64,000 bases of DNA, taken from assembly GCA_013400975.1 (NCBI GenBank), contig WBMZ01002991.1, positions 248,001 through 312,000 on the forward strand, written 5' to 3'. The DNA is from Atrichornis clamosus. Taxonomy: Eukaryota; Chordata; Aves; Passeriformes; Menuridae. Positions 47,601 through 62,520 of the stretch are shown in pieces. The notes beneath the pieces were generated by a model. That model made no database searches and was not told the origin of the DNA. It saw only the letters and a list, made by a program, of their open reading frames with translations. A program made the position numbers and the translations under genes. Positions within the stretch are counted from its first letter, which is position 1; each line of letters starts with the position of its first letter.

Positions 47601-50600
47601 TGTCTGAGAAAGTTCAAATGAGGAGATGTGGGAGGTTTATTTTTGCTTCTTTATTTACTTTTCAAATTGTAGAAACTGAATGATCTCCCAAAAAGATCTT
47701 TATTCTGCTACAGTACGCTGATAAAAATTACTATACACCACACATAATTTAATGTTAGCATGTATTGCAATTGTCAGATTAAACAGACAATCCTAATTCT
47801 ATTTAAATATTCAGATTTAAAAATAAAAGAAAAGATTATTTCTGCAATAAATAGAAAAGAAGTAGTCATCCTGATGTGTACAAAAGTTTGTCCCTTTGCG
47901 TACAATGTTACAGCGCTGAGGTCTACTGTTTGGAAATATGACTGTGATTGCAGATAAATGTAGATATCCCTGCTTTGTAAGCATCGTATGGAACAATTTC
48001 TACTTCAGCATTTCTACGGTGAGTGCAGCTCTAAATTCCAAAACGTCTTGAGAAAATTGTAGAACCTCACAGATATGATTTGAATTTAAGCATGGATTTG
48101 AAATTCAGCAACTGTTTAAAGTCTTTTCCTGCACAATGGTGCCTTTGAGTCCTGTGTTTGAAGCTTTACAGTCCTGTCTTCAGCCCTGCAGCCCCCTCAA
48201 GGCTGAATGGGAGAGCACGACTCCATAACTGTTGCCGTCTGAAAACCATAGGGGAGGCACTGCACAGACCCGAGCAGAGAGGAAGGCTGTGCCATCCTCT
48301 CCAGTTCTGGTCATTTTCTTTTCCTTTTAATGAAAGGAGTATTAACAGGATCAACACAGGGAAACACCCATTCGGGGAGAAATGCACTCTCAAACACACA
48401 GGATGCGCATGGAAAGGTGTTTACCGTGTGATTAAGTAATGCTGATTGAATTTGAGGGGAGAAACAGATTGATCTCTTATACCAAACTGCAATTAAACAG
48501 TTCCTTCCAGACTTTGAATTTCCTCCCCAAATTACTTCTGTCTAAAGACCAGGAAAGGCAAGGTTTAATTCTAATTCAGCCATGAACTTTCTAAAAACGT
48601 CACCATGTCAAAGTCTTTTATTCCCTGCCCTCCCCACTTAAAAATAGAAGCACTATTCCTCTGACCAGGGTTCAAACCTGTCCCATCACCCTTTGTTAGT
48701 AGATATTATACTAACTTCCAGCTCTGCAAAGGCATCAGTTAGCAGGCTTTGATGCTGGGCAGCTTGTTTGTGAAAAAATATATTTCAGTTCACTCTTGAG
48801 GTGTTTTAAATTTCTCCAAACACTGAACAGTCAGATTGTGGGTCACGAAAATCCCTGGCAGTGTAGTGTGGGCAATCAAAAAATAAGACAGTAAAATTTA
48901 AATAATTTTCTAAGACATTCCTAAAATAGTTATTCATATTAATAGGTGTAGAATATATAGAATTCCCAACAGGATAAACATGACAAGTTTTTCTTTGAAA
49001 TGATCTGCACGGGCTACTCAGTAATATAACCAGCATACTTTATAAAATAAAATTTTATAAGCTTTATAGGAGTGAAACTTTACATTATTCTTCTGCAACA
49101 CACAATCATTTTGCAGAGCATAAGTACAATAAAGTTGTAAATAGGACAAATCTTTTGTATCTGTGTTAGTCTTCATTTGCAAATGTGACTTTTTAGGTTG
49201 ATTTGTAAGGAAACACTGTTTTAAGCACTTTTAAAAATTCAGTCCAGACTCTCATTCTGCATCATTCCCATTGCCTCATCTTCATAGTACTCCTTGTACC
49301 CAGTAAGAATTTAAAGCCTCCATATTCCTGACTGGAAATAGCACATAACCCTGGCAGAGTCTTTTATAGTTTGATGAAAGACAAGATTGTGCTCTCACAA
49401 AATAATTCAACAATTGGGTTTTGGCCACTGGAGCCAGGAGACAAAGAGAGTACTATGCCCTGGCCAGTCCTATCAGCTTGCCTTGCATCATCTTTTGCTG
49501 ATGCATTATGTCCTGCAACATATGCTTTAAACGGCTGAACTGGTTGGTGCACCTAAGAATAATAGAACAGTAGGAAAAAAATCTCCTCACAGGCTATTAT
49601 AGAGACTTATATGAAAGTATAACTGTTGTCTATGAAGTCACTTATTATTCCTGCTTCCTGTTACTCTAGCCCTTATTGCTTATCAGTTTATTAACAAATT
49701 AAATTTGTCATCACATGGAATTAGAACTGGTTATTTTCTCTCTTTTATAAGACAAGAACAAAGCACTTAATGAAATTATGTGTGGCAAATTGAAAACTGA
49801 TAAAAGACAGTATTTTCTCTTATGCTACAACACCAGCCTGTGGAACTCTGACCTGAAAAGTATCAAAGCAGGGGACATATATTTCCAAAAGCGAACAGCC
49901 ATTTTTCCAAGTATCTAACAGGACACCCGAATCCTTTAAGATATAAAATAATTGATGAGACAAAACTGTAAGAAATTGTAAACCTCATGGCTTACGTTTG
50001 CAATTAACCTCAACCAACTGACCAGGAACAGTATTAATAGCTCCACCTTGATCGTGGACACAATCCCAGTCTCCTGCCCATATGGCTGCAGCTCAAGGCA
50101 CTGCTCAGGCCAGCCCAGACAGCTCATCTCCAAACCCCTCCTGGGTACGGGTGACCAGTCAGTAGAGGTCAGAGGCCATTCCCAACATGCAACCTGGATA
50201 TAGCTGCCATGGTGTTTGTAACTGTGTGCTCTTGAGACACAGCATGAGCTGGCCTCTGAGGCAGAGAACAGCCCTGGGCGAATCTCATTTACTGGAGCAG
50301 AAGTGGCCCCTGCACACGTGGGAAAGCAAAAGAAACCATGTGAGGCAGAGCACAAGACTCTATCTTGTGCATCTTTAGTAGGAGCCAATAGAACAGTTCT
50401 CACTAGTTTTGATGTTCAAACACTACCCAGAAATCTGGGAGAAACAGGTGGTATTACATCCTGTTTCTAATATGATAATCAAAATTATCTTTCAGGATAC
50501 ACTTGAGGTCAGTAACAGTAATAATGTACCAAAAAATCAGGAAGAGCAAAGCTTAATTTTCAAATCAGGTTAAGATTAGAAAAGCAGAAGTGAGAATAGT

Positions 50601-53600
50601 AAATTACTGGCTCAGGAAGCATTTAGCATGAACATAGGCAGTAACTAGCTACTACTAGTGCCAGCAGCAGGCTTTCCACTAAAACCAGGACAGAAGAAGC
50701 TGATCTGCTCTTCCTCTTGACGCAACCGTGTAACGTGGTCCTACACCGAGAAAGATTATGTTAGTTATTTTCTTATAAATAAATATATAAACCACAGTTT
50801 GATTCTTAATCCTTTTCCTTAGGGACACAGATGGACTGGAACTTTACACTGGTTTAGGGTGTACCATTCATGTGCAGGCTGTTGACACTTCGGACAGACA
50901 TTTCAGGGAACTGACCTCTCAACTTCTCAAGACCAGTATCCTATCCAATCCTCAAAGGAGTCATCCAAGTACCAGCATTATCAGCACTTGTTATATGCTG
51001 GATCTCCAAAACTTTATGATAGTCCTGGACAGGTAAGAGCTGATGCTCTTGAGTGGGATGCCAGCATAATACAGAAACCTTTAGAGATTCAGTGTGTTTC
51101 CAGATGTTCCATACTGCCCCCAGGCCCCATTTTATGCTGGAATTCAGTAGGTATTTATTTCAGTAGGGTTATCATTGCCACTAAAAAAGCTCTGATCCCT
51201 CTTGATCACTCTCGCACAGATATCCTACCCCCTGACAAGCAACCAACTTTATCACAGCAGTAACTCCAGCAGGGTTTGATTGATCTGGGAAATTGAGGGA
51301 ACCAGCTACAATAGAAGAAAATATGTTTAGAGCCAGGGTGGGGGCCCTGCACTGCCTGTTTCCCCTTAGTTGTTTGGTTTTGTGCCAATGAAAATGGAAG
51401 TGGAAACAAACACACTGACTGGCTAAATCAGCCCTGACCCATATGAGTGGAGTTCACACTGTAGACAAAGTTATGGATTTCCCCCAGAGGGAGGGGGTAA
51501 TGTGAAAATCCTGTGTTACACCCATTGTAACTTAAGAATATTTTCATTGGCATTCCTGCGATAATCTTATAAAAATAACAGAATTGACTTGCTAGTTTTG
51601 GCCTGAGTTGGATTTTTTTTCCACAAAGTAGCAGAAGTTTGGGACAAAGAGTGGTATTGACAGTTCAGTTTAGATATGCTGGTTAAAAAAGTATTAACTA
51701 GTAAGTATACAGGTGAGTACAATAAGCACATAAATTAGCATACACAACAGTAAAGAGAAAGTTAAGTCAGGGAAGGGATAGGGTGGGAACAGATAAGGTG
51801 TTTTTTGTGAGGTTGCTGCATGTAACACAATGTTTTCAATCTGGGATCTACATATCATACTCCATCATAAATTGTGCGAAGATTTACAAGAGGAATGGTC
51901 ATCAAGAACATCGTACTTTTGCCTACTCCAGCAGGAAGTTGTCGCTGCTGGCTCCTACCTGTTTAGCTGCTGCATAGTTATAAAGAGGATCACATCCTCA
52001 GCCGGAGTAAACCGATGGGCACAGTCAGTTTCAACACCAGGCTGCACAAGCTGAAGAACTGGATGGCTAAACAAATCCTCAGGTATCATTAGTGTAAACA
52101 AGTGCCATACTTCTCTGGGAAGTCTTTCAAAAAATGAGTGGGAAAATAGCTGACAATCTCTTAGTGAGGTGTGGTTTTCAGGAACTTGAGATCCCACCAA
52201 ACTGCACAGATACGGGTTAAAATAATGTTACAACTAGGCATAGGTGATCTTGGTAAACCTCATTCATACAGAATGCATACATTTCTTCTACATATACATT
52301 GGACACAGACTAAAGAAATTGTTAGGATGAAATTCTTGGGTAACAGAATATTCTGTGCAGTGAAAGTAGAAAACACTGCATTTTCACCAGGTGCTTTACC
52401 CAGCAAATCCAACACACACCCAATATCCAAAGCAGTTGCCGTTTGACCCGTGATACATTCAACATATTTTACTGCTTATAAGAGGATACTTCAGTTGCAG
52501 AGTTTTCTTTCCCAGGCTTCAATGTTGGAATGTCTTTTCTGGCTGCTCCTATCAGTATTCTGAATAGGCATCATTTTTAACTCCTATGAAGACCTCCAGA
52601 AAACACAAGGTAGTTATCAGTGATATTCTTCAAGCTTTGTCTGTTTATAGGCCAAATTTGTCTAGATTTTTTTTAGAATTTTTTAGCTATCCCAGAAAAT
52701 CTGCTATTAATTACATAGATCTCTTGCAGTAGATATTGAAACTACTTTTTGCAGTTTAACAAGGTATAGAAACGATGCAAAATTACTTTACACTGGAATT
52801 CACTATTATAATACAATACCAAGGCATTCTAGACATAGTGGGAAACAACAACTCAACATTTATTTCATACAGAGCCTTTGAAACATTTTAAGCATTTTAT
52901 TCCTTGTCCTTTCTATGAGTTTTCAAGGTATCTATTTCAGTATGATTCAGGCTACTTATATTTTAGTACTTTAGTATTTTCTGGGTCCTTTCACTAAGTT
53001 AGTAAAAATAGATGCTGTTAGTAATATATCTGTCTCATCTGACCTGCAAGATGAAGCAATCTAAGCCAAGAAGTTTTTGATTTTTTTAACATCACAAAAT
53101 AATAAAGATTTTTGCTATTACACACAGAAATATTTTGTTCTACCCCATCACAGAAAATTAGCCATTTCACCTTCTACAGACAATAACATATTTAGTATTA
53201 ACACTTATTATTCCATGAGTTATGCCCAGACCAAACTGAAAAGATGTCCTGAATAAGAATATCAGGTATGTTCTTGTTAGCCATTAGTGGAGGGGTAAGG
53301 AGACTGGAGAGGGTTAGAGCCTCTTTCCTAACCCAAGCTTTCATCTTTCCTACTTCATTTAGGAACTTGCTGGAAATAGTGCAGCTGCACAAGTAAAAGT
53401 GAGATCAGAAATTACTTCTCAATACTTTTCACTGCTGAGAACAGAATAATGCCATGTACGACATCTATTGTGGGGGGGAAGTGTGCACGTTTTGGACATT
53501 TAATGTTACTCTGATATCTCCAATGTTGTTTTTTGCTCTATATTCTCAAACCAGCCATTCATTATAACTTTGAATCATTTCAGTGATGCAGATCTAGAAC

Positions 53601-56600
53601 TGCATTCTTATTGTATTGTTTCTATCAGATGTAAAGATGGAAGGGATTGGTACCCCTAACTCAAAACAGTAATTCCTTCACTGATGTATTACTAATTTCT
53701 ACCCCTGGTTTGTTGGTGTATTTCTCTTTCCACAACAGCAGAAAAGAAAACATTGTGAACACAGACTGCAAAGTCTTGTATTAAACAGACAAGTGTCTCC
53801 TTATTGCTTCCATTAAGCTTACAGTGACTGATTTTTTGTGACTATACCTGAACCCTTTATTTTTTGTCAGTCTGGGATATGACATTTATTTTTCTAACCT
53901 CCGTCCCGTACTCCCACTGCTCTAGACACTGAACTCCCACTGCAATCAATCAAAAATTCTCTCTACACATTCCAGTGCCTTTTTCCAACTCTAAAGCTTT
54001 TTCTACAAGTTCCCTAAAGAAAAATATTCCATGGATGAATTAACTTCAAAGTCAGGAATTTGATCCTGATAAAACTACATACATTTAACTCCTTTAGTAT
54101 GGACATCTTGCTTCTTTACTGAAAGCAAAAAACCAAATTTACAGTGATCAGATCAGAAATAAGTAACTGATTAACCGTGTCTTTTTTTGTCAAGTATGAC
54201 CCCTTACCACATAACACCTGGAAATATTCTCTCCTTAAGCAAGAAAAGTATGGTAAGCTTGAATAAGTTTGGCTGCAAAACCTGTTAGATTCTAAAATGC
54301 TTTGTGTCTTATTTTTAGCATTTGTCTACTCTACATCTTAAAGAACAGGTTTACAGATATTGGTGTGATATTTTTAAACATGTGTGCTAGAATGTTAAAC
54401 TGGTCTCTGTGTTAAAAACATGTATAGCATTTAGTTACACAATGCTGGACAACTTCAATCTCAAATACCAGGAGAAATCAATTCTTAACTGAAAGAGGAA
54501 TTCTGAAAATAGACTTCTTCTTTGTTTGAAACTTCTTGTTTCTCCAAATCAAAATCAGCAAGTTATTCAGCTTAATATAAGAATGCTTTCTTAGTCTTAA
54601 CAGAACTTGCTGCATGTGAAGGAATTTATTTTCTGTGATGGTTCTGCAGTCATCAGCATTATTTGGAAACAACAGCTAAAGCACTTGCCATTTCATGGAA
54701 ACTGCAGAGTTTTACAATTGACTTGCTCTGCAATTTCTGAAACCAAACCAAGCCAATCAACCAAAGGAAACCTCTTTCATGAATCTGTTATTTACATATA
54801 AAGCAGACAGGAAAAAGGTATTTTGTTAGCTCTGGAGACACAATTTAAGGAGGTTTTAAAAGATTAGGAAGTATAATGACAGGTGCACAGTGTTCCTTAA
54901 AATGAGACGGGAAGTGAGTATGAGACAAAACTTTATGGCATCATCCTTCTATAAAACTAAGTGAACAAACTGTTCTCTCTTAATAATGACTATACACTAA
55001 CATTTACAACCAAGTATTGTGCCTTTACTTGACCTTTAACACATTGTACTGCATGAATTGCCTTAACTATTCAATTAATGACAGCCAAGTACTGGTTTGC
55101 TTCCATATTCCTTGTGTCTGATGTTATTTTTAAAAATATTTTCCTGAAATATTAAACTCTGCAGTTGCTTTGCATTCAACAAAGCTCTGAATTTCAAGCA
55201 AGCCTACGTGTGTCATCATCTCAAAACTTAATATCCTCACTGTGCAACTTTTCAGCGAATCTTTCCAGCAAAACCTACCTCAGCGAACACCAGTGACCAT
55301 GGCACTCCCCTTCTTAACACCATTTCCAACATCACTTGTTATTACATTTCAGCTGTTCTCAAGGAAAGCCTATTTCAAAACCACAGTGAAAAAGTTATCT
55401 TCTTATTTAGAGTTGCAGTCCATTTATCGATTTTCTCTGTCTTTGCAGCTGAAATATGAACTAATAAGAATATGAAAGTAATTACATTTCTAGACAGATT
55501 ATCCGGGCACCTCTGAGATCTGAAGCCCAGTTTGACTGCAAGTTTTCTATTGTTGAAATTCTCAAACCCACAAAGATTGAATCCTTCAGGATACTAAGTT
55601 CTGGGTCTTCCACTGATGAGGCCTAAAACTAAATTTGACCTACTAAAAAGAGTAAATATGGAAGACACACTAATCAAATTCTAATATTGAACATCTGACT
55701 CTGAAGTTCCAAAAGAGTTTACAATTCCCATTGCTTTGACATTACATACCTTTTACTATAGTTTTTTATCTCAACTATTCTGATGCTGCAGATATTCAAA
55801 ATCTCAACATTCGCAATACTGTAACTTTTGAGCTACCATTTGAACAAAAAATGGTGCAAGCCCGAAGACAAAAACATAACAGCATGGAGAGTATAAGCCT
55901 ACTTCTCTTAAAGAGGGAGGGGATTTTGCCTCCTGAATATAGATTTGCTTTGCAATAACAGTCAATAACATAAATTAGAAGCAAATAGTTAAAACTAAGT
56001 ATATTTTTACCCATGACTTGAGGTTTATGATTATGCAGAGTTAACTGCAAAGTTTGGAGGTAGAATCAGAGAAAAATATCTGTTACAGAACAAAGTGATT
56101 AACAGAAAAGCAATTTGCCATGTGTGACTCTTAATAAAAAAGCTGCAAAATATAAAGCACATGACCATTGCTATGACACACCCCACATTGTTACCAGTAT
56201 GGTCCTTCAAAATGCACCAAGTAGAGCAGCAAGGTGTTTAAACTCACCTCCTGCAACAAATAGAATAAAGAAATGTTCTTGAGATTCTCTCTTTTTTTTT
56301 TTTTTTGCCTAACATCTACACATATGATGTGTACACTATTAAAACACAAACTGTAAACCTGAGTTCATAAATGAACCTATCAATCACTTTTATCTCTGTT
56401 CTTCTAGGGTTTATCTCAATGATAATTTCCCTGCACTGGAAATTCACTTCAGGGTCTAATGAAGCATATCAGTGCATTGTCCAAAAGCAGACTGAGGAGA
56501 CTGGTGGGAATAGTGGCTGTCTCCCAATCTGCATCCTATCATACTATCAAGTACAAACTTACCATGAACTCTATTCCCTGTTGTCTACCCAGATATTGAT

Positions 56601-59600
56601 ATTTTATCAGAAGTCCAGATGAACACTTAAAAATAGGAATTCAGGGTAACAAATTTAATGTTTTGAAGAAGTAGATGTGTTTAAACATATTAAAAAAAAT
56701 AACATACATAAAATATACCTAGTTATCTTTATTTTAGTTCAACATTTTATGCTTACTAAAAGCTTTTCTCCTTTCGTCATCCTTGGCCAAAACTTCTAGT
56801 TTTAGGCTTCACTCACAACTCAAAAGAAATAACATCTATTTGAATGCAGCAAGTAATAAAAACTGTAAGATAATGAGACAGATCACAGCACTTTTCTGGA
56901 GGGAAAGAAAAACAAAAATACAAGCCCATTTGGGCAATGTGTTACATTTACAGAGGCAGTGGCAGAAAAGGCAAGAAGTGTTCTAAAAACATAGAACTAA
57001 CTGCAGTTTAGTGACTCTTGGCTGTAGCACAGAGTTGCAACAGGAAAACTACAGACACTGAAAATAAGGTAAGGCACAGCATAACACCACTGTACTTGCT
57101 AAATGATTGTGTCATTGCACTCACACAAAGAAGAATCAGAAAAAAGCAGACAAAGCCTAGTGAAAAAACAGTGAGGGTTATACCTGACTCTCCCTTTCTC
57201 CTAACAGTGTCTCCTTCTGAATATGATATACTATCAGAGCACAGATATTCCAAAACATCCATCAGGCCATAGTACAGGTAGGAGGAATTAGGAAGAGGCA
57301 TATTAATGCTGCACTGTATAAGTTGGAACCCGCTTTATAGACCTGCTTAAACACAGCTCAGCATACTTAACAAGTTGGTAAGTGTTCCTTGCCATAGCAT
57401 GAGATTTTTTTTTAGTGGGCATATTTCACTCATGCAAGCAAGAGAAGTATGAGTCATGAATGATTTCGTAACAGCTCTGCAGAAATTAGTCCAACACCAT
57501 GGCTGTGGGAGAACTAAGCTGGACAGGCTGTCAGAGCTCAGAGGAACAAGGAGAAAGAGCCCAAAACCACCAGTAAGAAGCACAGAGTAAAGAGTATAGA
57601 GCCTGTGTAAACAGGAAATAAAGGAAGTCTTGCATTTTACCCTGACCGTGGTGTCTAATTGCTATGGATAAGAAAAATTGACAAATTCCTTTCACACTAC
57701 CTATGTGCATAACCAGGTGGTCATTGTACTCTGCATACCATCATGTTGACCTAAATCCACCTCGCTACCACTCTGTGGTAACATTATTTCTCCCACAAAA
57801 GCCAGTGACTAAGCCCAGAACTATGGTAGGCTCCCGTGGCAAGAATGGCAGAATTTTTAGGCAGATCATCTGATTTGGCCAGAAGTTCAGTCAATAAAAC
57901 TTAGTGGTTTTATGCTTGCTCTCTTTCAGATTTTTTTTATCAAGGACTCTCAGATATTAGCTCAATTAAGATACCGTCAATATAAAGAGCTCCTTAGGGA
58001 AAGTATTCCTTCATATTCTAATTACTCCAGTTGACCCTAGTGCCAAGGTCTGCAAAACATCTGCTGGCCTAGAGTTAAAGAATTATTGTACCTACTTCCT
58101 TAAGAGACAGGCTATTCCAGATCTCCTAGTTCTTATGAAATCTGTTAAATCTATTTTAGTAGCTGTGTGGTTGGCACTAGCATCAATCATTGCAAGTTTT
58201 TCAGCAAAAGTCGCTGGGTGGTGCGTGCAAACCAACAGGGAAGTCTTCGGTATGGTTCAGGACAGCTTCAGTATAGGTCTCCCTCAGCACACACCGAAAA
58301 GCTGAGAAATCTTTTAATACCTGCAAGCATTAAATCTAATATGAACCTTATACCTGGTCAGCTCATCCAGACATTAATTTGGTGTAACAAAGATGTAACA
58401 GGAAACTTAAAAAGATGATAGATGTAATCAGACCTCCTGAAAATAAGTAGTATAAGTAGATGGGAAATTTTATTTAAAAAAAAAAGGAGAAAATAAATAA
58501 GATCCTTCAAAAAATATTCTCAAAGTAGTATCAGATAAATGTAAAACATTCAATTGTTATTGCATTTAAAGCTTTTAGAAAACCTTTTTCAAATATTGAA
58601 GGAAATTCAAAACAATGACTCAAAGCTTTGCTTTGAGTTTTCAGAGCAACATTATTTTCTCCATTATTAAAACATTTAAGTTAGAATTTTTATCCCGTCA
58701 CTTTCCTTTGAAATTGATATACATTTCAGTTTCAACAAAAACAACATTTTTTGGGAAGAAAAATCAATCTTATTTAATAACAACTCAATTCCTCATCCAA
58801 ATAGCTTTCCAGGAACTCTGATATTTTCTTTCCTGTTTGTAATTTTCTTAAGTGTTATTGTGCAGCAAACTCTGCGGTCAGACAGAGTGCTGGAGATCCA
58901 TCCGTCGCGTGAAAACCTTTTGGGTGTGCTAGACAGCTCTCCTGTGACTCTCATGACTGCAGGCTTTTCTCCATCCAGGTGGTTCTGATCATCTCCTGTA
59001 GTCAGACTCAAGACTATTCAGCCAGAACAGCCAAAACAGGCTCTGACAGTATGCAGGACTAACAGCAATTACAACATTTTGTAGCATGTGGTAATTGAGT
59101 CATTATGATCAGGCTGCAACAACTACATGGAGGAAAAATTCTTATAATAGCTCAGATGGTAACTGCTTGTATATTTTCTTCCGTCCGGATCAGTTATGAA
59201 AACTGCAGAGCACTGCTTAATGATCAGGTGGAATGTATTCCTTCCAACAGAACCATTCAGGTACCACTTGCACCTGTGCAATGCCATAAAAACCAAAAAG
59301 TTGATCTCATCCTGATCTAAATGGCTACGAAACGGTGACCACATCTTCCAGTACTGAATCACATGCAGCCCTACAGAGACGTAATGGTGGCAGACTTAAC
59401 ACTCTTTTCGGGTCATCTGGTAAGTCTGCTCAGCCTGAACTCTAAACATAATTGCAGTGTTTGTAATTCTGTTGAAGTTGCCAGCAGCAACTTTAAGCAG
59501 TTTTTTGTTATGGAAATGGCAGAGAGGAGTCTGTAGGTAATCAGGCAACTCCTGGATTCATCACAGCCATGACTCACATACATTTGCCAGAAGTGTCTTC

Positions 59601-61319
59601 ATTCATTTATAACTACACAGACAACTGCACCTCTTCTTTCAAGCTTCCTGACTCTTCACAAGTGCTATCTCTGAGGCTATTGATGAAACAAATGAAAAAT
59701 AATAACCGAGACAAAAATATATACTTCAGACTAAAACAGCTGATCTTACTAACCTTCCAAGGGGGGCAAATCAACAATAATAAATACCACCATGCTTACA
59801 TTCAAGCCCTATCAGTAGAGTAAGAATGGTCTTATTTTGCCTGTCTGTAGTGAAAGGGTTGTGATGAAGCCGCTTCAGCAAAGTATAAAGGACAGAGTGG
59901 ACTGAGTGATGCAGAATTGTCATGAGCGGTCTGGGAAGCCAACCTTACAGCACCTACTGCTTTTATTGCTGTGAGGCAATAAAAGTGGGAGCCACATGTT
60001 CACATCCCTTCCCTAATGTCAGCGAGGCCGCCCTACACCCTATGTAGCAGGACTACAGCTGCTCTGCTACCTATAGCAGACTTCTGCACTGCCTGAAGCT
60101 AGTCCTTCTCCCAGGACTGTGTCCACAACACTAACCAAAGGCCCAGTTTCATTTCAAAAGCCAAAGCAGGAGCTTTAATGAGAAATCACCTTATTCTAGT
60201 TGTAATCTGTGACTCTTAGCACAGATGCAAAATGAAACATATTATTTCATGAAAAATTGTGACTATAAAACAGACCCAGTTCCAGTGTACAAATATTTGA
60301 CAGTTGGTCTCATAGTTAAATCTCCTTTAAGCAAATTTTGTTTTTCCCTGCAAATGTAAACCTTGCTACTTCATTTACAAGTAACAAGCCTTCCTGTTCT
60401 GAGAAAGCAATTATTTTACAGGATGTAATCGTATCAGAAGTTTCTCAGCATTTGGATTACTGAAAAAGCAAAACTAGCACAACAGTGTTATCTTCCACTT
60501 TCAACTGACATCTGCATGGTCTTTCAAATAGAAAGGTCTAAACCCTTCTGATGTCTGAATCACCTGATCTCTGAACTGCCCATCAACAAGAAATAATCTA
60601 CTTATGTGATCATATCTGAGTCGATATGAGGATATGTAGAAGTGCTCTGTCCTTTTAGGGAGAGGTAGGACCATTAGTCCCAAGGCTACCAGACTTGCAC
60701 TGTGCAGAGTAACAGGTTTGTGCCCTCATTTGTGAGAAAGAACTTATAGCATATATGCATTGCAGATTATCTTGTTTCCTTCTGCATTATAATTTATTTC
60801 TGTCTCTTCTGCATTTCAGAAGAAAGCAGAAATTAATGCTTTCTTTTTGCAGTGATGGCTCTTTTTTCGCCTTCACATTCTGAGAGAACTCTGTATGAAA
60901 AACAGACCTTTGACACTTTCACAGAGGTGTCAAACAGTGGTGTAGCTATTTGTTGTGACTGTAAAGGTTGTTCTGCTAACGTTCACAGTTGTGAGGAACT
61001 GCCACTCAAGTGAGCTGCTTGAGGCTTTCATTATGTTTTAATAAAGTACTAGAAGTACCGCTCAGTCCTTTCCACTGCTTGTCAATATGATCAAACGCAT
61101 CCTATTACTTTCGGGCCCTTTTCTACCGGATGCAGTCTTTGTCCAGAGCACTGGAACAGGAGTGTAATTACAAGTCATACATCCTGAAGATTTGCTAATA
61201 ATGTTAACACCTGTAAAGTTTGCTGGTAACTGGCAGTCAGGTAAAACTAGTTTACTGCAGTTTTACCCTCTGACCAGACCAGTGACTTGGCTACCACAAA
61301 GGATCTGTGGTATAAGAAA

Positions 61320-61853
61320 TGCTAGAATTAGTGGACACCTGAATAAATAAAATCGATTTGGGAAAGTCAACATGACTTTGTAAAATGACGTTTTGTCTTA
61401 TAAACTTCTCAGAGTTCTCCGCAGGCTTCAGTTGTGCTATGTGGGTTAATGTGACCCAGTTGACATATTTCACTTGGATATCCAGAAAGATTTTCACCAT
61501 GAGCTTTAAAGGCCACTGAGAAGCCATTGTATAAAAAGGAAAGTTTTGGCACAGATAAGTAGCTGGCTAAGAAGTAGGGCGTAGGAGCAAATGTGAAGCT
61601 GTAAAAACACAAAAAAGTCACCAGCAGAGTTCCACAGGCGTCTTTGCTGGGATCCTTATTAATTAGTGTATCCAGAAAGCATCTGGAAAAGCAGTAGAAG
61701 AGTACAGACAAAGTTTGCTGGTGATGGAAGTCTCTTCCAGACAGTAGGTACCTTGGAGACAAACTGTAAAGAACAAAAAATTGAGTTTCTTACAAGACAG
61801 AGTGACTAGGCAATAAAATGGCAAATAAAATTCAATGTAGATCAGTGTGACAG
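61320..61853 (+). mobile_element. Old CR1 LINE fragment, reverse-transcriptase 3' region
   Basis: Segments such as GGGAAAGTCAACATGACTTTG, CACTTGGATATCCAGAAAG, GTAGCTGGCTAAGAAGTAGG and AATGGCAAATAAAATTCAATG follow the order of the CR1 reverse-transcriptase C-terminal region on the plus strand. It is highly diverged and has no intact frame. The match stops abruptly near 61853. Confidence 0.75.
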
Positions 61854-62242
61854 TGCCCTGAGTGCACTAAAAGCCCTTAATTGGCTTTCAGGTCTTGCTG
61901 GACATATGCTGTAGGTGTATCTGTCTCTGGCCTTTGTCTCTGGCTGCTCCTAACATGACTGCCTGGCTGGACCCTGGGCCTGCTTCTTCACCTCACCCTG
62001 TCTGTTAACCCAGCCCAGACATGGTGAGACTGCACCCAGTCAGTGAGGACTCTGTGCTGGGGTCAGCCGGGCTTTCAGATCCTCCTCCATCATGGGCAAC
62101 CCAACTGCTGCTGCTGTGTCCCAGCCTGGGTTTAATGAAGCTGTTGAGCCACAGGCAGAGGATGCATGGGTGTGGGTCCTGGGTAGGGATGGTCAGGGCA
62201 AGAGAGGGACTAGCCAGGTACTCATCAAGCTGGGAAAGAGGC

Positions 62243-62520
62243 GATGTAATGGAGAACTGACAAAGGTCTACAAAAGATCTGTAGGCGGCAGGAAAAAGAG
62301 AGATAGGGAGTTCACTCTCATCAGTGTCTCTTTGTTATAGAAGCCAGGTTCAAAGTAAGGAGAATAAGGTGGTTCTTCATACAGCAGGAAGTGGACACTT
62401 GGCACTCCCTGCCCGAGGACACACAACTGTGGATGTGCGAGTTCAATGGGAGAGTGGGTAAATAGTTGGCAGAAATCCATTGCAGACTACTAAACAGGCA
62501 AGTCACATCAGCCTCAGGGA
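62243..62520 (+). mobile_element. Old CR1 LINE fragment, continuation (3' part)
   Basis: GAGAACTGACAAAGGTCTAC, then TCTTCATACAGCAGGAAGTG, then CTCCCTGCCCGAGGACAC, then ATTGCAGACTACTAAACAGG follow the order of the end of the CR1 frame and 3' region. It is on the same strand as the fragment ending near 61853 and probably the same copy, separated by about 390 nt of unrelated, GC-richer sequence. Confidence 0.6.

Noticed and set aside
48158..48439. A zinc-finger-like string (KHPFGEKCTLKHTG) in a plus-strand frame
   Set aside because: The Cys/His spacing does not make a C2H2 finger and there is no repeat of the motif. The likeness to a finger linker is chance.
57008..57301. 97-codon minus-strand frame with a hydrophobic stretch, considered as a signal-peptide exon for ADGRG6
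   Set aside because: The hydrophobic part is internal and multiple, no ADGRG6 N-terminal similarity is seen, and I find no phase-1 donor that would fit the CUB exon.
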